A DNA stretch of 64,000 nt from Temnopleurus reevesii (Eukaryota > Echinodermata > Echinoidea > Temnopleuroida > Temnopleuridae). How positions within the stretch are numbered: position 1 is the first letter of the stretch; every line of letters begins with the position of its first letter. Under the pieces are notes generated by a model, which worked only from the letters and a program-made list of their open reading frames with translations, ran no database searches and was not told where the DNA came from. A program made the translations under genes and the position numbers. This document shows positions 24,901-34,386 of the stretch, piece by piece. The DNA lies in assembly GCA_036244855.1 (NCBI GenBank), contig BQKZ01003051.1, positions 1 through 64,000 on the forward strand, written 5' to 3'.

Positions 24901-27076
24901 ATATGAATTTGGAATTTTTTTTGATGATATTCATCTGTGCTTGATTACCCATCTCTGTTTATTTTTGACAGTCCTATGCAGTGGCGATTGGAGCCGTTAA
25001 TCCAGAGACGTTGCCTGGTTGGGCGGCCAAGATGGGCGTCAAAGGCTCACTAGAGGAACTCTGCAAAGATGAGGTACGAAAATGTTACAAAAGTGCATTA
25101 TTTCAGAACAAAAATGTTTAAATTTCAAACTCCATGAGTATTCACAAGGATTAAAACTAGGGTGACCCCTACATTTGCTCCGGATACAGTTGCTCGAATC
25201 CTAATTATTTGCTAGATGTAGGTTAGGTTTAGATACATCTATTGTTTGGACAGAGGTTGATATAATTTATATGATTTCTACATTTTTATTTGTGTATAAT
25301 TTTACCATGTATTATGTGATTCTGGATTATGTATTACAGTTATTGAAAAATGTTGAGTAAGGAATTGAATATATATATTAAAAACAAAATAATAATAATA
25401 AACAAGGTTTAGATATGTGATAGGGTTTGTGCTTCAGATTGACTCGAGGATTAGGGTTAGGGCTAAGTTTGAAAGGATGTGTGAAGTTTGACTTACTGTG
25501 TAGATTATCCATGGAGCAATTGGCGTAGGAGCAAACGTCATGGAAATTTAAAATATGAATAGCTAAACAGCTGAATCTAGTAAGTTCCTGCTAGAGTAAA
25601 CATGATTACAAAAAATATATTTTGTGGTCATTTATGTAAGACGTGAACAATGAATGTTGTTATGGAGATTACATTTTGAGTATACAGTGACAAGGGGCAC
25701 ACATCAACCAAAGTACAAGTCAACACCTCCACTTCCCTCGACTTGGCACAGCGGATGTCTTATGATGTCATAATAGCACATGACATATTGTGCATGCAAA
25801 AGAGGTTGGCTCGTCGCAGATGAGTGAACAAATGTGTAATCTTGTTAATGCGTGACATCTCAATCAATATTTGATGATCAATGATTTTTTACTTTTATGT
25901 GTTGAACAGAAAGTAAAGAAAGGTGTGTTGGAAGATCTTGCTAAGATTGGAAAGGCAGCTGGGCTCAAAGCTTTTGAGCAGGTAAACCATAAATTTTGTT
26001 ATCAGCAAAATCATAGAAATTCTTTCTTTAAACCTTTTTTTTTCTTATGAATGATTAATAAAACAAATTGGAAATTTGAATAAATTGAAATAGAATTGAC
26101 TTGAAATATGCATTTCAATTTATTATGTAAAGTATTATGTGTTGGAAAATAAAATGTTGTTATTTGAAGAAAAGCAAGACATATGTTTGAAAACCGTTGT
26201 GAGTCAATTCTACTTAGATAAAATTCATTTAGTAATTTTATACCCGCGCCACCATAAGGTTGTGCCGGAGGTATTATGTTTTTTCTACCTGATTCTTGCA
26301 ATGAAGTTCGATATAAATAATAATAATAATAATAATAATAATTTTGCATATAGCGCTTATCACTCGCACAGGGAAAGTCCCTAAGCGCTTAGAAAGAAGG
26401 ATAAATAGAGATATAGAAATACTAATATTTTCGCCCTATACATGGATGATGGAATAAGTTAATAAGGTAATAAGAACAAGGAAAATGGTAGTTAATTTGG
26501 TAACATCAAACAGGTTTGTTGCAACAAATTTAAAAAGAATAATAACAGGTTTAAACTTAATCCAGAGACGTTACAAAGCACATTGTAAACAGCAAATCAT
26601 TGAACAAAAAGATAGGTTTTTAACAAAGTTTTAAAAGATTCTGTTGAGTTCGCCTCCTTTACAGTGTTTGGCAAATCATTCCAGAGTTCAGCTGAAGCAT
26701 TTTTGAAAGTGCGAGATCCATAATATTTTGTGTGTGTGTTTGGTTTGACCAGAAGGGATTTGTTATTTGACCTTAGTCTTCTTGCAGGTGTGTATCTTAT
26801 GACGAGATCCTGCAGATAAACTGGTGCTGTACCTCGTAAAAAATGGTATGTAAGAAGAATTATCTTGAAATTTATACGAGATTTAATTTAATTTAATTAA
26901 ATACTAATATTATTTTTTCTTTCAAACCCCTATTACAGGCCAAGTACATCCATTTGCATCCGGGAACATTTGAGATTGATAACGGTCTAATGACACCAAC
27001 CCAGAAGCTCAAACGCGTCGCCCTACGGAAATTCTTTGCCGACGAACTGAAGGGAATGTATCCAGACACTATGTAA
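3933..27076 (+). CDS. ACSL: long-chain-fatty-acid--CoA ligase (ACSL1/5/6 type), 22 coding exons, complete
   Basis: Activates long-chain fatty acids to acyl-CoA with ATP via an acyl-adenylate, at ER or mitochondrial outer membranes. Exons: 3933-4091, 5230-5344, 6393-6457, 9992-10099, 10616-10715, 11945-12123, 13225-13257, 14091-14142, 15282-15355, 16433-16510, 17460-17594, 18774-18859, 19508-19562, 20068-20163, 20893-20965, 21658-21746, 22187-22303 (or its repeat 22784-22900), 23394-23447, 24488-24577, 24972-25073, 25910-25981, 26939-27076. All are GT-AG with matching phases; they total 2070 nt, 689 residues, close to the family's usual 680-700. An N-terminal membrane anchor (about residues 10-25) is followed by basic RRRR. 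The AMP-binding motif YTSGTTGNPKGAM (264 on) spans exons 8-9. GYGQTES (about 448) and the ACSL signature around [14 protein letters not shown] (about 546-560) are intact. Exon 7 is a 33-nt microexon. The start is the only in-frame ATG of exon 1, 14 nt after the acceptor. The paralogue within ACSL1/5/6 is not resolved. Confidence 0.96.
4578..5125 (+). pseudogene. three truncated copies of ACSL exon 2 (4578-4664, 4763-4849, 5039-5125)
   Basis: Each 87-nt block repeats the first 29 codons of true exon 2 (5230-5344), beginning [12 protein letters not shown] and ending TVYQ. Each keeps its own acceptor AG and upstream pyrimidines, but loses the last 28 nt of the exon and the GTAAGT donor. Part of the preceding intron (containing CTGTCCCCAAGAT) is repeated with each copy, so the duplicated unit is intron plus exon 5' part, at about 185-275 bp spacing. 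Without donors these are probably relics, not alternative exons. Confidence 0.88.
5965..6300 (+). mobile_element. tRNA-derived SINE, interrupted by a MITE (6090-6260)
   Basis: The head GTGTGGTGGTTCTGACTC and the degenerate B-box region ATTCGAAACCC match the better-preserved SINE at 14964. After 'gctgttctcaaccc' the element is broken by a 171-bp palindromic family-C MITE (GGGAGGTGTTTCACCAAG to CTTGGTGAAACACCTCCC). It resumes with 'aggtgtgaaaaggtacctagcagg'-like sequence. The nesting shows the MITE landed after the SINE. Confidence 0.75.
6491..6670. mobile_element. MITE family A copy
   Basis: A 180-bp element with inverted ends GGGGTGTTGTTCAAAAG and TTTTGAACAACACCC. The interior contains the family's CAATCAAAATCATTGTTTCA and GTTGCAGTTGATTTGCAG blocks. 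It lies in ACSL intron 3. Confidence 0.85.
7092..7252. mobile_element. diverged MITE family A copy
   Basis: Starts GGTGTTGCTAGAAAGTTGC. It contains CTGCAAATCAGCTGCAATT and ends with GATCAACTGCAACTTTCAA before 'caccctcc'. The order and orientation are those of family A read from the other end, but with many changes. Confidence 0.5.
7740..8165 (+). repeat. two-copy tandem repeat of about 250 bp
   Basis: Sequence at about 7740-7920 recurs at about 7992-8160. Both contain GGGTGTAACTCTGAATCAAT, ACACCATGGATAC and TCAATGCCGTTTCAAAT. The copies differ at roughly one base in ten, so this is a local duplication within ACSL intron 3, not an assembly repeat. Confidence 0.8.
8514..8963. mobile_element. 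450-bp inverted-repeat element with TTA target duplication
   Basis: The ends are exact complements over 16 bp (GACCCCGGTTAGACAG and CTGTCTAACCGGGGTC) and are flanked on both sides by TTA. The interior repeats the end motif (CGCTGTCTAACCGCTCC near 8574; GGAGCGGTTAGACAGCGAG near 8856), so it looks built from two smaller palindromes. The GC content is much higher than the surroundings. A 3-bp TTA duplication is typical of PIF/Harbinger-type elements; no transposase is present. Confidence 0.75.
9269..9442. mobile_element. MITE family A copy
   Basis: Ends GGGGGTGTTGCTCAAAAG and TTTTGAGCAACATCCCC, flanked by TTA on both sides (5' ACTTA, 3' CTTAG). Well-preserved member in ACSL intron 3. Confidence 0.88.
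10831..10918 (+). pseudogene. truncated copy of ACSL exon 5
   Basis: Repeats the 3' four-fifths of exon 5 (10616-10715), from the codons for IACVS through CSYIINQ and into the donor region 'caaggtac'. It lacks the acceptor and the first 15 nt (WGLFE). Nearly identical to the real exon, so the duplication is recent. It cannot be spliced in as a normal internal exon without an acceptor. Confidence 0.85.
11609..11900 (+). pseudogene. two truncated copies of ACSL exon 6 (11609-11732, 11776-11900)
   Basis: Both repeat the start of exon 6 (11945-12123), [20 protein letters not shown], each after an acceptor-like CTAG/TGTAG. They stop matching at 'actccagagat' and instead run into intron sequence 'tttgttctttcatcat', so the last 55 or so nt and the donor are absent. 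The second has an extra base (AAAAATTATC) breaking the frame. Only the third copy is complete. Confidence 0.87.
12227..12402. mobile_element. MITE family A copy
   Basis: Ends GGGGGTGTTGTTCAAAAG and TTTTGAACAACACCCCC are complementary and flanked by TTA on each side. Lies in ACSL intron 6. Confidence 0.9.
14160..14912. mobile_element. array of three family-C palindromic MITEs, the first split by a LINE tail
   Basis: Three adjacent copies of a roughly 170-bp element begin near GGCGGTGTTTCACCAAATCG and end TTGGTGAAACACTGCCC: 14160-14191 plus 14432-14575, 14576-14745, and 14746-14912. Each is nearly self-complementary, with AAGAAAGACTGGAGTA and ACCAGTCGTA halves. The first is interrupted by a retrotransposon 3' end (separate entry). 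They fill most of ACSL intron 8. Confidence 0.82.
14190..14432 (+). mobile_element. LINE 3' end with (ATT)n tail, inserted in a MITE
   Basis: The sequence reads [18 protein letters not shown] then stop, the typical C-terminal tail of a CR1/L2-like reverse-transcriptase ORF. A short pyrimidine-rich 3' UTR follows, then GAGCATCCAGTAGGATGGAT, then (ATT)n. The same 3' end occurs at 48050-48333. It is 5'-truncated, as expected from target-primed reverse transcription. Confidence 0.75.
14964..15258 (+). mobile_element. tRNA-derived SINE, full-length type copy
   Basis: The head has RNA polymerase III boxes: A-like GTAGTGTAGTGGTTCTGA and B-box GGTTCGAATCC. The body 'ttccttcagcaagaaattcatccac' is followed by the tail AATAAGCGCTATATAAAAG and (ATT)n. 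It stops 23 nt before the acceptor of ACSL exon 9 at 15281. Confidence 0.88.
16020..16275 (+). mobile_element. headless SINE copy
   Basis: The body matches the SINE at 14964 from 'ttcctccagcaagaaattta' through 'ctgcactcaacccaggt' and ends in an AT-rich ATTATTATC tail; the tRNA-like head is absent. Lies in ACSL intron 9. Confidence 0.6.
17258..17429. mobile_element. MITE family C copy next to ACSL exon 11
   Basis: Complete palindromic element from GGGCGGTGTTTCACCAAATC to TTGGTGAAACACCGCCC. It is bounded by ATCT/AGAT, which either extends the inverted repeat or is a target duplication. It ends 30 nt before the exon 11 start at 17460. Confidence 0.85.
17700..18360 (+). pseudogene. three decayed copies of the 3' part of ACSL exon 11
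   Basis: Blocks at about 17700-17795, 17860-17945 and 18267-18358 resemble the end of exon 11 (17460-17594), with recognisable remnants of 'atgatgtcaagatggct', 'ttctgctcagt' and 'aacagagttcatgataggg'. All lack the exon's 5' part and acceptor, carry indels, and have the donor GGTATGT mutated. They follow the true exon in tandem. Confidence 0.8.
18865..19152 (+). repeat. (GAT)n microsatellite
   Basis: Nearly 290 bases of interrupted GAT/GATGATAAT repeats in ACSL intron 12. Open frames across it (poly-Met, poly-Asp) are repeat artefacts. Confidence 0.97.
20545..20673. mobile_element. MITE family B copy
   Basis: A 129-bp palindrome from GCCTCGGGCACATAGGAGCC to TTCTAAGTGACCGGGGC, with internal 'aacacgattcaacacgact' and central 'gttaactg', flanked by TAAT and ATTA. 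Lies in ACSL intron 14. Confidence 0.85.
21273..21416. mobile_element. diverged MITE family A copy
   Basis: Contains ATTGCAAGTTGCAGTTGATT, 'caattcaaaatcactgttta' and GAGTTGCAGTTGATTTGCAA in family-A order, but the inverted ends are lost. Confidence 0.6.
21498..21571 (+). pseudogene. shortened in-frame copy of ACSL exon 16
   Basis: Has an acceptor (ATGTTTCAG) and encodes [15 protein letters not shown], then a version lacking 15 nt (5 codons) relative to true exon 16 (21658-21746). It has the same phases at both ends, but the donor is GTTAGA instead of GTAAGA. Frame and phase are preserved, so an alternative exon is conceivable. The weak donor and the loss of part of a conserved segment favour a relic. 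Confidence 0.75.
22013..23204 (+). repeat. exact tandem repeat of 595 bp carrying ACSL exon 17, joined by an N
   Basis: 22013-22607 and 22610-23204 look identical base for base, including exon 17 (22187-22303 and 22784-22900), with a single n at 22609 at the join. Exon 17 is phase 0 on both sides, so a transcript with both would insert a second 39-residue copy into the adenylation domain. The lack of divergence and the n suggest two overlapping contigs that were not merged. Confidence 0.85.
26315..26880 (-). mobile_element. CR1/L2-like LINE 3' end with RT C-terminal ORF fragment
   Basis: On the minus strand an uninterrupted frame of 85 codons plus stop (26854 down to 26597) encodes a typical non-LTR reverse-transcriptase C-terminus: [16 protein letters not shown], then [15 protein letters not shown], then [11 protein letters not shown] 3' UTR, the tail GATAAGCGCTATATGCAAAA and (ATT)n (26341-26315) follow. 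The 5' part is missing. The open frame means the insertion is young. It lies in ACSL intron 21, about 60 nt before the last exon. Confidence 0.85.
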
Positions 27077-29110
27077 TGTCTTGAAGGAGACTGACGATGA
27101 AGAAAGTCTAAAATGCTCTAGTAAAAGTGTTAAATGTTATTACAAATTTCCCACTGTGCCTGAAAAATCAGGAAAGTGATTTGAATATTTTTCCAGTCAA
27201 GGAAAAGTCAGTGAATTCAATTTTTAAAATTCCTCAAATCATGGAATAATCGGGTACTTTTATTCTCCTCAAATGTTCGCCAAGTATTGGGAACCCTATG
27301 GTAATTGAGGATAGGTTGAAATTAGTGAATTAGGTCAGCATACCATCATGGAATTTTGAATACTCATCAGGGAAAATTCGGAAAATCAGGGATTTTTTTT
27401 TCTTTTCAGATAATGGGAACACTTTATTAGTAAGTGTTAGAAGTGCTTCAGTATGAAAATTTCAGTGAAATATTTTTAAAAAGCTTCAGACAAACGTGTA
27501 AACCAAACACCACACCCTAATCATTACCTGTACAGAGATGCAAACGATACCAGTATATGCTAGAGGTCAAAAATGAAAATGTGAATAATGCAACAGCTGA
27601 ACCAAAGTGAATGCGAAAGTGACGATGACAAATATACTCTCAATCATGCAATTTTACGCCAGTCCTTTTGATTTGGAAGTATATGAAGCCTTTTGAGGCA
27701 ATATACTATATATTACACACAAAAATTATTGTATCATAATTATTATGAAGTCTTATTTTCTTGATTGATATCCATAGATTCATGACAACTTTTAAGAATA
27801 GTATGTGAAGGTGGCATGGTTTATTGGTTCTGACGGTCGCCTTTCAACGTGAGGGTCGCTTTTCAAATCTCACCCACAGGGTCCATTTCCTTCAGCAAGA
27901 AATATATGCACATTATGCTGCACTCAACCCAGGTTAGGTGATTGGGTACCTGGCAGGAATATTAATTCCTTGAAATGCTGGTGGCGACAATAAGCCAGGG
28001 TAATAATGCAAAGTGTGTTGTGCACTCACACCAAGTCAACCCAAGTAGTGAATGAGTATCTACAATGTAACAGGAATATAAATTCCTTGAAATGCTTGTG
28101 GCGACAAGCTGAAGCCAGGGTAATAATAATACAATACGCCCTGTGCACCCTGCAATAGTATGGATGCGTGCGCAACATGAATTGCATGTATTATTATAAA
28201 CTATGCATGAAAAACATTCAGGGATATATGGTAGATAAAGACATATTCATTTATCTTTGAAGACTTTCCATGTGATCAGGTGAACTTTGAACCTCATTTC
28301 ATATTTCATTGCAAAACGGAACAATATCTGTCATTGTTATCTTCTGAAATCGAGGTATAAACTGTGTATTAATGCAATGATTGAATGTAATGAAATTCTA
28401 GTTTTTACATTTATTGTAGATGTACGAATTCCAACATTTGCTATTGATCATGCTTTCTCTTCTGATATCGAGGTATATACATTGTATAAATGCAATGGTT
28501 GCATGTAATGTAAGTCTAGATTTTACATTCACTACTGATATAAAAATTTCAACAATTGCTATTAACCATGCTTTCTCTTCTGAAATGATTTTTCTACTTA
28601 TTGTTAGATCGTTTTTGATTAACATGCAAATGGAAATAATGTTCACTTTATTGTGTACTCCACTACTGAAACCAAATATGAAGTTTGTCACTGTGGGCAG
28701 GTTCCAGACAAAATAAACCGCTTCTATTCATCATTAACAATAGATAGATACTCACAAAAGAAGTTTCCTACCCACTTATTCTGGAGAGATGTGTCAAACA
28801 GGTATTGCATCTGCTCAGTGAATTAATAGGGAAGCTATTTTGTGTGTTCCTGATGTCATTGTAAAAGTTTGAATGAGATTGTTTACTTCATCAAATTTGT
28901 TTGTTCCTTTTGCTCATAGTGAGTTGATTTTTTTGTATTTGCAACATATAGAGGAATGGCGATTTTAGATTTGATTTCTCAGGATTGGTCGATTATTTTA
29001 GTATAGGCTGTTTAATCTTATTGTAGGACAATCATTGAAACTTAGTGTTTCTTTTTGTTGCAGATTTTTGTAAATATCTCGCTTTTTCATGACGTTGAAA
29101 TAAAATGAAT
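27077..29110 (+). other. ACSL 3' UTR and downstream, with SINE and local repeat
   Basis: No coding frame. Possible poly(A) signals AATAAA occur at 28712 and 29099, so the 3' UTR may run about 1.6-2 kb. A SINE copy occupies about 27807-28140 (degenerate head, 'ttccttcagcaagaaata' body, with the body partly repeated). A tandem repeat of about 126 bp, a little over two units, spans about 28345-28585 ('atcgaggtat', 'gctttctcttctga'). Confidence 0.6.
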
Positions 29111-30211
29111 ATCATTGAGGTCGCGTACCAAAGAAAATGAAGTGATTGATATTTAGTGCAATATATATGGAAAAGAAGCTTTTCCATCCAAAATATGATT
29201 ATGCCATTTGATGAATTATATTCAGAAATATTAAAAATTATTATGTCGCTGCTTTTGTTTCACTTTTGTAATCCATACATGTATTTGGTGGTGAGAATCT
29301 GGAATATTAGTCATTATAAAATGTTAATCTAGAAAAGTAGATGGTGCATTTTCATATATTTGAATGTTTAGAATGCAAAGTGTCCTTACAAGATGTATGG
29401 TTAATAGTAGGGCTATGTCTGTAATGTTAATATTAAAGGCATAAATAAGCAGTGATGAAGTAAATCCTCCATATTAGGATAATTTTATGACAATATTATT
29501 GAAATGACAGTATATGTATATAGGATAATAAATATGTTTGCCATCTGTTTAAGAATTTATATTATTGATATTTTTGCAAAATTTAATTTGCAATGTTTTA
29601 ATGCTCAGAATATTGAATTGAATTCATGTGTTTGACGGACCAATAGTAGATATATATTTTGGCCATTCTTGAATTAAGGTTATGCCAATATTAATTGCCA
29701 GACATTTACATTTCATCGGGTATTTCCTGGAATATAAAATCTCGTAAACAGATTGCGCATTTGATAATTTTTTAGTAGTTTTGCTGTAGCTGTGTTTTCT
29801 CACATTGTGTCATTTAGATGCAAATGACTTATGTTCAACTGGGCAATTGAATTCTTAAAAAACTATTTTTTCCAGGACAAATAAGACAATAATAGTCATT
29901 ACAAAAATGGTATATGCTACCACAAACACTAGCTGTAGCCACTTATCTGTTGTTTATTTTTGTTTAATTTTTTGTTTCTTTAAAGTATATTGAGCATTGG
30001 TGGTTATTGTATTGAGTCGTGATAATTTCAGGGTAGATTTTTTGATCGGAGTAGTGATAATCTCTCAAGGGTATCATGAAATACCTCCATTTTGAATAGA
30101 ATAGCAATGTATATATATGTTTCTGATGCAGTTGAAGAAGACAAATTCTTGCCTATCGATTGAATGATTTCTGTGATGGGTTGATCAATTTTGAAATAAG
30201 TATTGCTGTAT

Positions 30212-30340
30212 GCCCCAGTCATAAAAAAACCCTGACTAAACATAATTCAACATAACTCTATGTTCGGAGGCAGCCAACTGTGAACTGAACAAAGAGTTGC
30301 GTTTGATTTTGTTGCTTGCTGGCTTCTATGTGACTGGGGC
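30212..30340. mobile_element. MITE family B copy
   Basis: Palindrome from GCCCCAGTCATA to TATGTGACTGGGGC with central 'ggcagccaactgtgaactg'. The paralogous copy is at 32253-32382. Confidence 0.8.
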
Positions 30341-30427
30341 CTTATCTGAAAATGGATAAACACTGATTGACAGTTTGTTTCCGAGATGCAGATTTGATAG
30401 AAACTGAACCCAATTTGATAACTTAGC

Positions 30428-30500
30428 TCTCAGTGGTCTAGTGGTAAGACGCCCGTCTAGTCATCAAGAGGTCATGGGTTCAATTCCTCCCTTGGTATGG
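30428..30500 (+). repeat. tRNA-like sequence (pol III A and B boxes), not a functional tRNA
   Basis: Contains TGGTCTAGTGG (A box) and GGTTCAATTCC (B box) with tRNA spacing, but I cannot form a proper acceptor stem or T stem. Probably a tRNA-derived SINE head. Its duplicate at 32470-32760 is split by an insertion. Confidence 0.6.
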
Positions 30501-31149
30501 CTGTGAATATTCTTTCACAGCGTTTCGAGAATGCACAGTCAATTAGTGTTCATCCATGTTGGGATAAGGAAAGAATTATTTCAAAATCTTGTCTATCAAT
30601 GTTTATCAAGTGTGATTGAACATTCACATACATGTATTATGAGAAATTTTGTCTGTTTTCATGAAGTCAAAAAGTATTCTTGCGTGAAGATTAAGAAAGC
30701 CTGACGTAGCACAAATTTAAAAAGCATGCCATTGGAGTGAATGTTAATTCTATAGAACACTTTCCGATGAAAGTGTTGCTAGAGCAATGATTTTGTGCAA
30801 GATAACCCATTGGCTATCGACACTTTGTGAAAACAGGGATGACTTAACGAACATTAAGTTGTCTACTAGGTGCATGAATATGTATTGATTTGATTACCTA
30901 TAGATGACCAATCTAGATTCATTGTCATTACAGTCATACCTGCCAATAGTGGTCACATGTCTGTAAGGGCCACCTATACTACAGTCAATCTTGCCTAAGT
31001 GGAACCTGTTGAAACTGAAGAAATAGCTTTGTCTTTAATAGCCAAAATTAGTAAACATGATGATATAACATGGATGATAAACTAGCATTTACATAGCACA
31101 TAATCAGACAAACTACTCTATACACTTTACATTACTTTTGCAACTCCAA

Positions 31150-31299
31150 GGGGGTGTTGCTCAAAAGTTGCAATTGATCGAAAGTTGCAGTTGATCGGAA
31201 CGCGTCAATCAAAATCATTGTTTCATGCGCGTCTTGCTAAATGCGCATACCTATTGGCAAAGTTGCAGTTGATTTGCAGTTGATTTTGAGCAACACCCC
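31150..31299. mobile_element. MITE family A copy with internal deletion
   Basis: Intact ends GGGGGTGTTGCTCAAAAG and TTTTGAGCAACACCCC. About 28 bp in the middle (the segment with GAATGAAAATGCGCG in other copies) is missing. Confidence 0.88.
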
Positions 31300-31340
31300 A
31301 CAAGATTATTTTGCTGTGAAAATTATTGCAAACACAAACA

Positions 31341-31580
31341 TCGTAAGCAGAAGGGACAAAGGACGGGAACAAAGTAAACAGCTTCATGCGGGAGATTTTA
31401 CAATTGAGCTAGATACACACAAAAGAAGGCAGTTTACTATCTCCTTCATTAACACTTGTTTGACATCCCTCCACAGAATAAGAGGGAAAGCCGTTTGTTT
31501 GGTGTGTCTCTAGGTATTGTAAATGCCTCAATGGAATGTGTTTACTTTGTCCCAGTCCTTTGTCCCTTCTGCTCACAGTG
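31341..31580. mobile_element. MITE family G copy
   Basis: Inverted ends: TAAGCAGAAGGGACAAAGGA at the left and TCCTTTGTCCCTTCTGCTCA at the right. Related copies lie at 44232-44633 and 46023-46241, and a half copy at 49636-49770. Confidence 0.8.
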
Positions 31581-32252
31581 ATATATATCTTCAGTGACCA
31601 AAGTGGTAAGTGGTAGGCTATTCCATGTCTTCAGCCCACAGAAGTCATATCTTCATTCACTTTTTTTAGAACCAAATTTGGGAATATTTATAATTAGAAA
31701 TTCTCTTCTGGAGCTTGAGCTTTAATTATATAACGTGAGAAGTCAGACATCATTTTGATTATGCAAGGTTTACTGTTTATCCCAATAGAACAAAATACAA
31801 TGGCTGCATTTATTTTATCCCTTTGGTATCCACTATAGACAGGTTCCACTGTATACTATATCTCTATGATACATGTATGTGCAGGCCTGGCCATGATCAT
31901 TTTCTATTTTTCTACCATTCAGAATTGTGTGATCATCATTGGAAATCNTTACAAAAATGGTATATGCTACCACAAACACTAGCTGTAGCCACTTATCTGT
32001 TGTTTATTTTTGTTTAATCTTAGAAAGTGTATTGAGCATTGGTGGTTATTGTATTGAGTCGTGATAATTTCAGGGTAGAATTTTTGATCAGAATAGTGAT
32101 AATCTCTCAAGGGTATCGTAAAATACCTCCATTTTGAATAGAATAGCACTGTTTATATTTGTTTCTAATGCAGTTTAAGAAGACAAATTCTTGCCTAACA
32201 ATTGAATGATTTTTGTGTTGGGTTGATGAATTTTGAAATAAGTATTGCCTTA

Positions 32253-32382
32253 TGCCCCAGTCACATAGAAGCCCTAGCTGAACATGATTCAACATGACTC
32301 TTTGTTCGGAGGCAGTTAACTGCGAACTGAACAAAGAGTCGTGTTCGATCATGTTGCTTCCGGGCCTGCATGTGACTGGAGC
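32253..32382. mobile_element. MITE family B copy (duplicate of 30212-30340)
   Basis: Same element as at 30212 within the duplicated unit. Its halves 'aacatgattcaacatgactc' and 'gagtcgtgttcgatcatgtt' are still complementary. Confidence 0.8.
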
Positions 32383-32493
32383 CTTATCTCAACATGGATA
32401 AATACTGATCGACAGTGCGTTTCCGAGATGCAAGTTCTGAACAAATCGAACCCACCACAATCATTGATTTTCTTGATGGTTAAGTGGTAAGAC

Positions 32494-32659
32494 CGGCAGG
32501 AATTTATTCCTTTAAATGCAGAAGTGCCTACTTGGCAGCTATGCTACATGTATGGCCAAGTAATGATATTATATAATTTGTCTCACGCCTCTGAATAGGT
32601 GACTAGAGAGACCGCATGTTTAAATGCTGTATATGTAATTATAATTAATTATAAATGTA

Positions 32660-32706
<47 letters not shown>
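32494..32706 (+). mobile_element. SINE 3' segment with (ATT)n tail and TAAGAC target duplication
   Basis: Starts CGGCAGGAATTTATTCC (the SINE body) and ends in a long (ATT)n. It is flanked by TAAGAC at 32488-32493 and 32707-32712. The same site is uninterrupted at 30445-30450 in the duplicate unit, giving a clean empty site. Confidence 0.88.
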
Positions 32707-32709
<3 letters not shown>

Positions 32710-33008
32710 GACGCTGGTCTGTTCATCAGGAGGTCATGGGTTCAATTCCTCCCTTGGTATGGCTGTGAATATTTTTTCACAGCATTTCGGGAATGCACTG
32801 TCAATCAGTGTTTATCCATGTTGGGATAAGGCAAGAACTATTTCATCTTGTCTATCAATGTTTATCAAGTGTGATTGCACATTCACATACATGCATTATG
32901 AAAAATGTTGTCTGTTTTCATGAAATGATGGAAGTCAAAAGGTTAATGTTGCATGAAGACAAAGAAGGTCCGACATTGTAACAATTAATAAAGCATCCTA
33001 TTGAGTTG

Positions 33009-33170
33009 AAGGAGGTGATGTTCGAAAGTTGCAGTTTCTCAGGACGCGCCAATCAAAATCATTGTTTCATGTGTGTCTTGTTGAAAGAGCATTACCATGT
33101 GTAGATTAAAATGGGCATTACAATTTGCAACTGATTTGCGATAGATTGCAACTTTGTAGCAATAACCCCG
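33009..33170. mobile_element. diverged MITE family A copy
   Basis: Contains GCCAATCAAAATCATTGTTT and the flanking family-A order from 'ggtgatgttcgaaagttgc' to 'gcaataacccc', with eroded ends. Confidence 0.65.
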
Positions 33171-34386
33171 AAGTGTTGCTATTTTGATGGTTTTGTGCAA
33201 CCTTACTCATTGGCTACTGTCACTTTGTGATAACACGGAAGATGTAATGAACGTTTGATCGTCTAGGTGCATGAGAATTTATCGATTTGATTACCTAAAG
33301 ATGACCAATCTAGATTCATTATCATTACAGTCATACCTGCCAATAGTGGCCACCTGTCTGTAAGGGCCACCTATACTACAGTCGATCTTGCCTAAGTGGA
33401 ACCTGTTGAAACTGAAAAAATACGTTTGAGAAAATTAGTAAATGATAATGAATTAGTATCAGACGAATTGCTCTTTGTGTTTCACATTAATCTTACATAT
33501 CCAGGACTTGAGCATTTATTGTGAACGTTACAAATTTGTCTTCAGCTTGCTTTGCTAAATTCATTAGAGGTTGATAACCAAAGTTCATGTGGTTTGCATT
33601 TTAAAAGCTTTTTAGAGCGATAGACCAGTTTTGGGAGGAGGGCGCTTCAGATATTTAACTAGTTTGCGAGCTGCAGTAAAATTATTACCATAATAATTAG
33701 AGCATATTCATAGTTTGTTTGAATGAAATCAACCTAGAAATGGCTTAATTATCGCAAAATAACAAATCATGCTGCGGTCGTTCTCCCTTACACAACATGC
33801 TTCACGTACAAAATGAACGCAAACTCACACACTGCTGACAATACCACCGATCGCACCGCCCATTTCAGGCCGACGCTCCCCCGTGCAAAAGCACTTAGCA
33901 CACCGTAGGAATATTGGCTGATTGACGTGTTCGACGTAAAATACACAGAATACGAGCAAAAATGCACTCCTAATATCTTACACAGATATATTTAGGCATG
34001 TAAAGCAACTTGTGAATACATCAGCTCGTTAACATCACTTTTTGCATCCCGGTCATTACGAATCTATACCTTTAAAACCAACCCTAGGAATTTTCATGAT
34101 TAGAAAATGTCTGCTCGAGCTTGTGCTTGTACATTTTGTAACTTTAGAAGACAGACATATAATTATGCAAGGTTGACTGTTTATTCATATAGAACAAAAC
34201 AATGTTCTGTAAAACCTGTTTTTAATGTTCGCCTGCATACAATGGCCCCTTTTGCTTTACCCCATTGTGTCCATTATAGACAGGTTCTACTGTATACTAT
34301 GTCTCGGTGATCCATGTATGTGCAGGGCCATGATCATTTTCTATTTTTCTACCATTCAGAATTGTGTGATCATCATTGGAAATTTA

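Larger units (their letters stand above)
29895..34385 (+). repeat. two divergent copies of a 2.0-2.4 kb unit joined at the N at 31948
   Basis: Segment p (29895-31030) recurs at 31949-33420, and segment q (about 31650-31947) recurs at about 34065-34385, in the order p-q-n-p'-q'. Landmarks are 'acaaaaatggtatatgctac', 'aatctctcaagggtatc', 'ccaatagtgg', 'attttctatttttctaccat'. The copies differ by substitutions and by element insertions between p and q. This is either a true tandem duplication or two haplotype contigs placed in series. Confidence 0.8.

Noticed and set aside
30428..30500. Functional tRNA gene
   Set aside because: Pol III boxes present but stems do not pair properly, and the sequence is repeated as part of a larger element.
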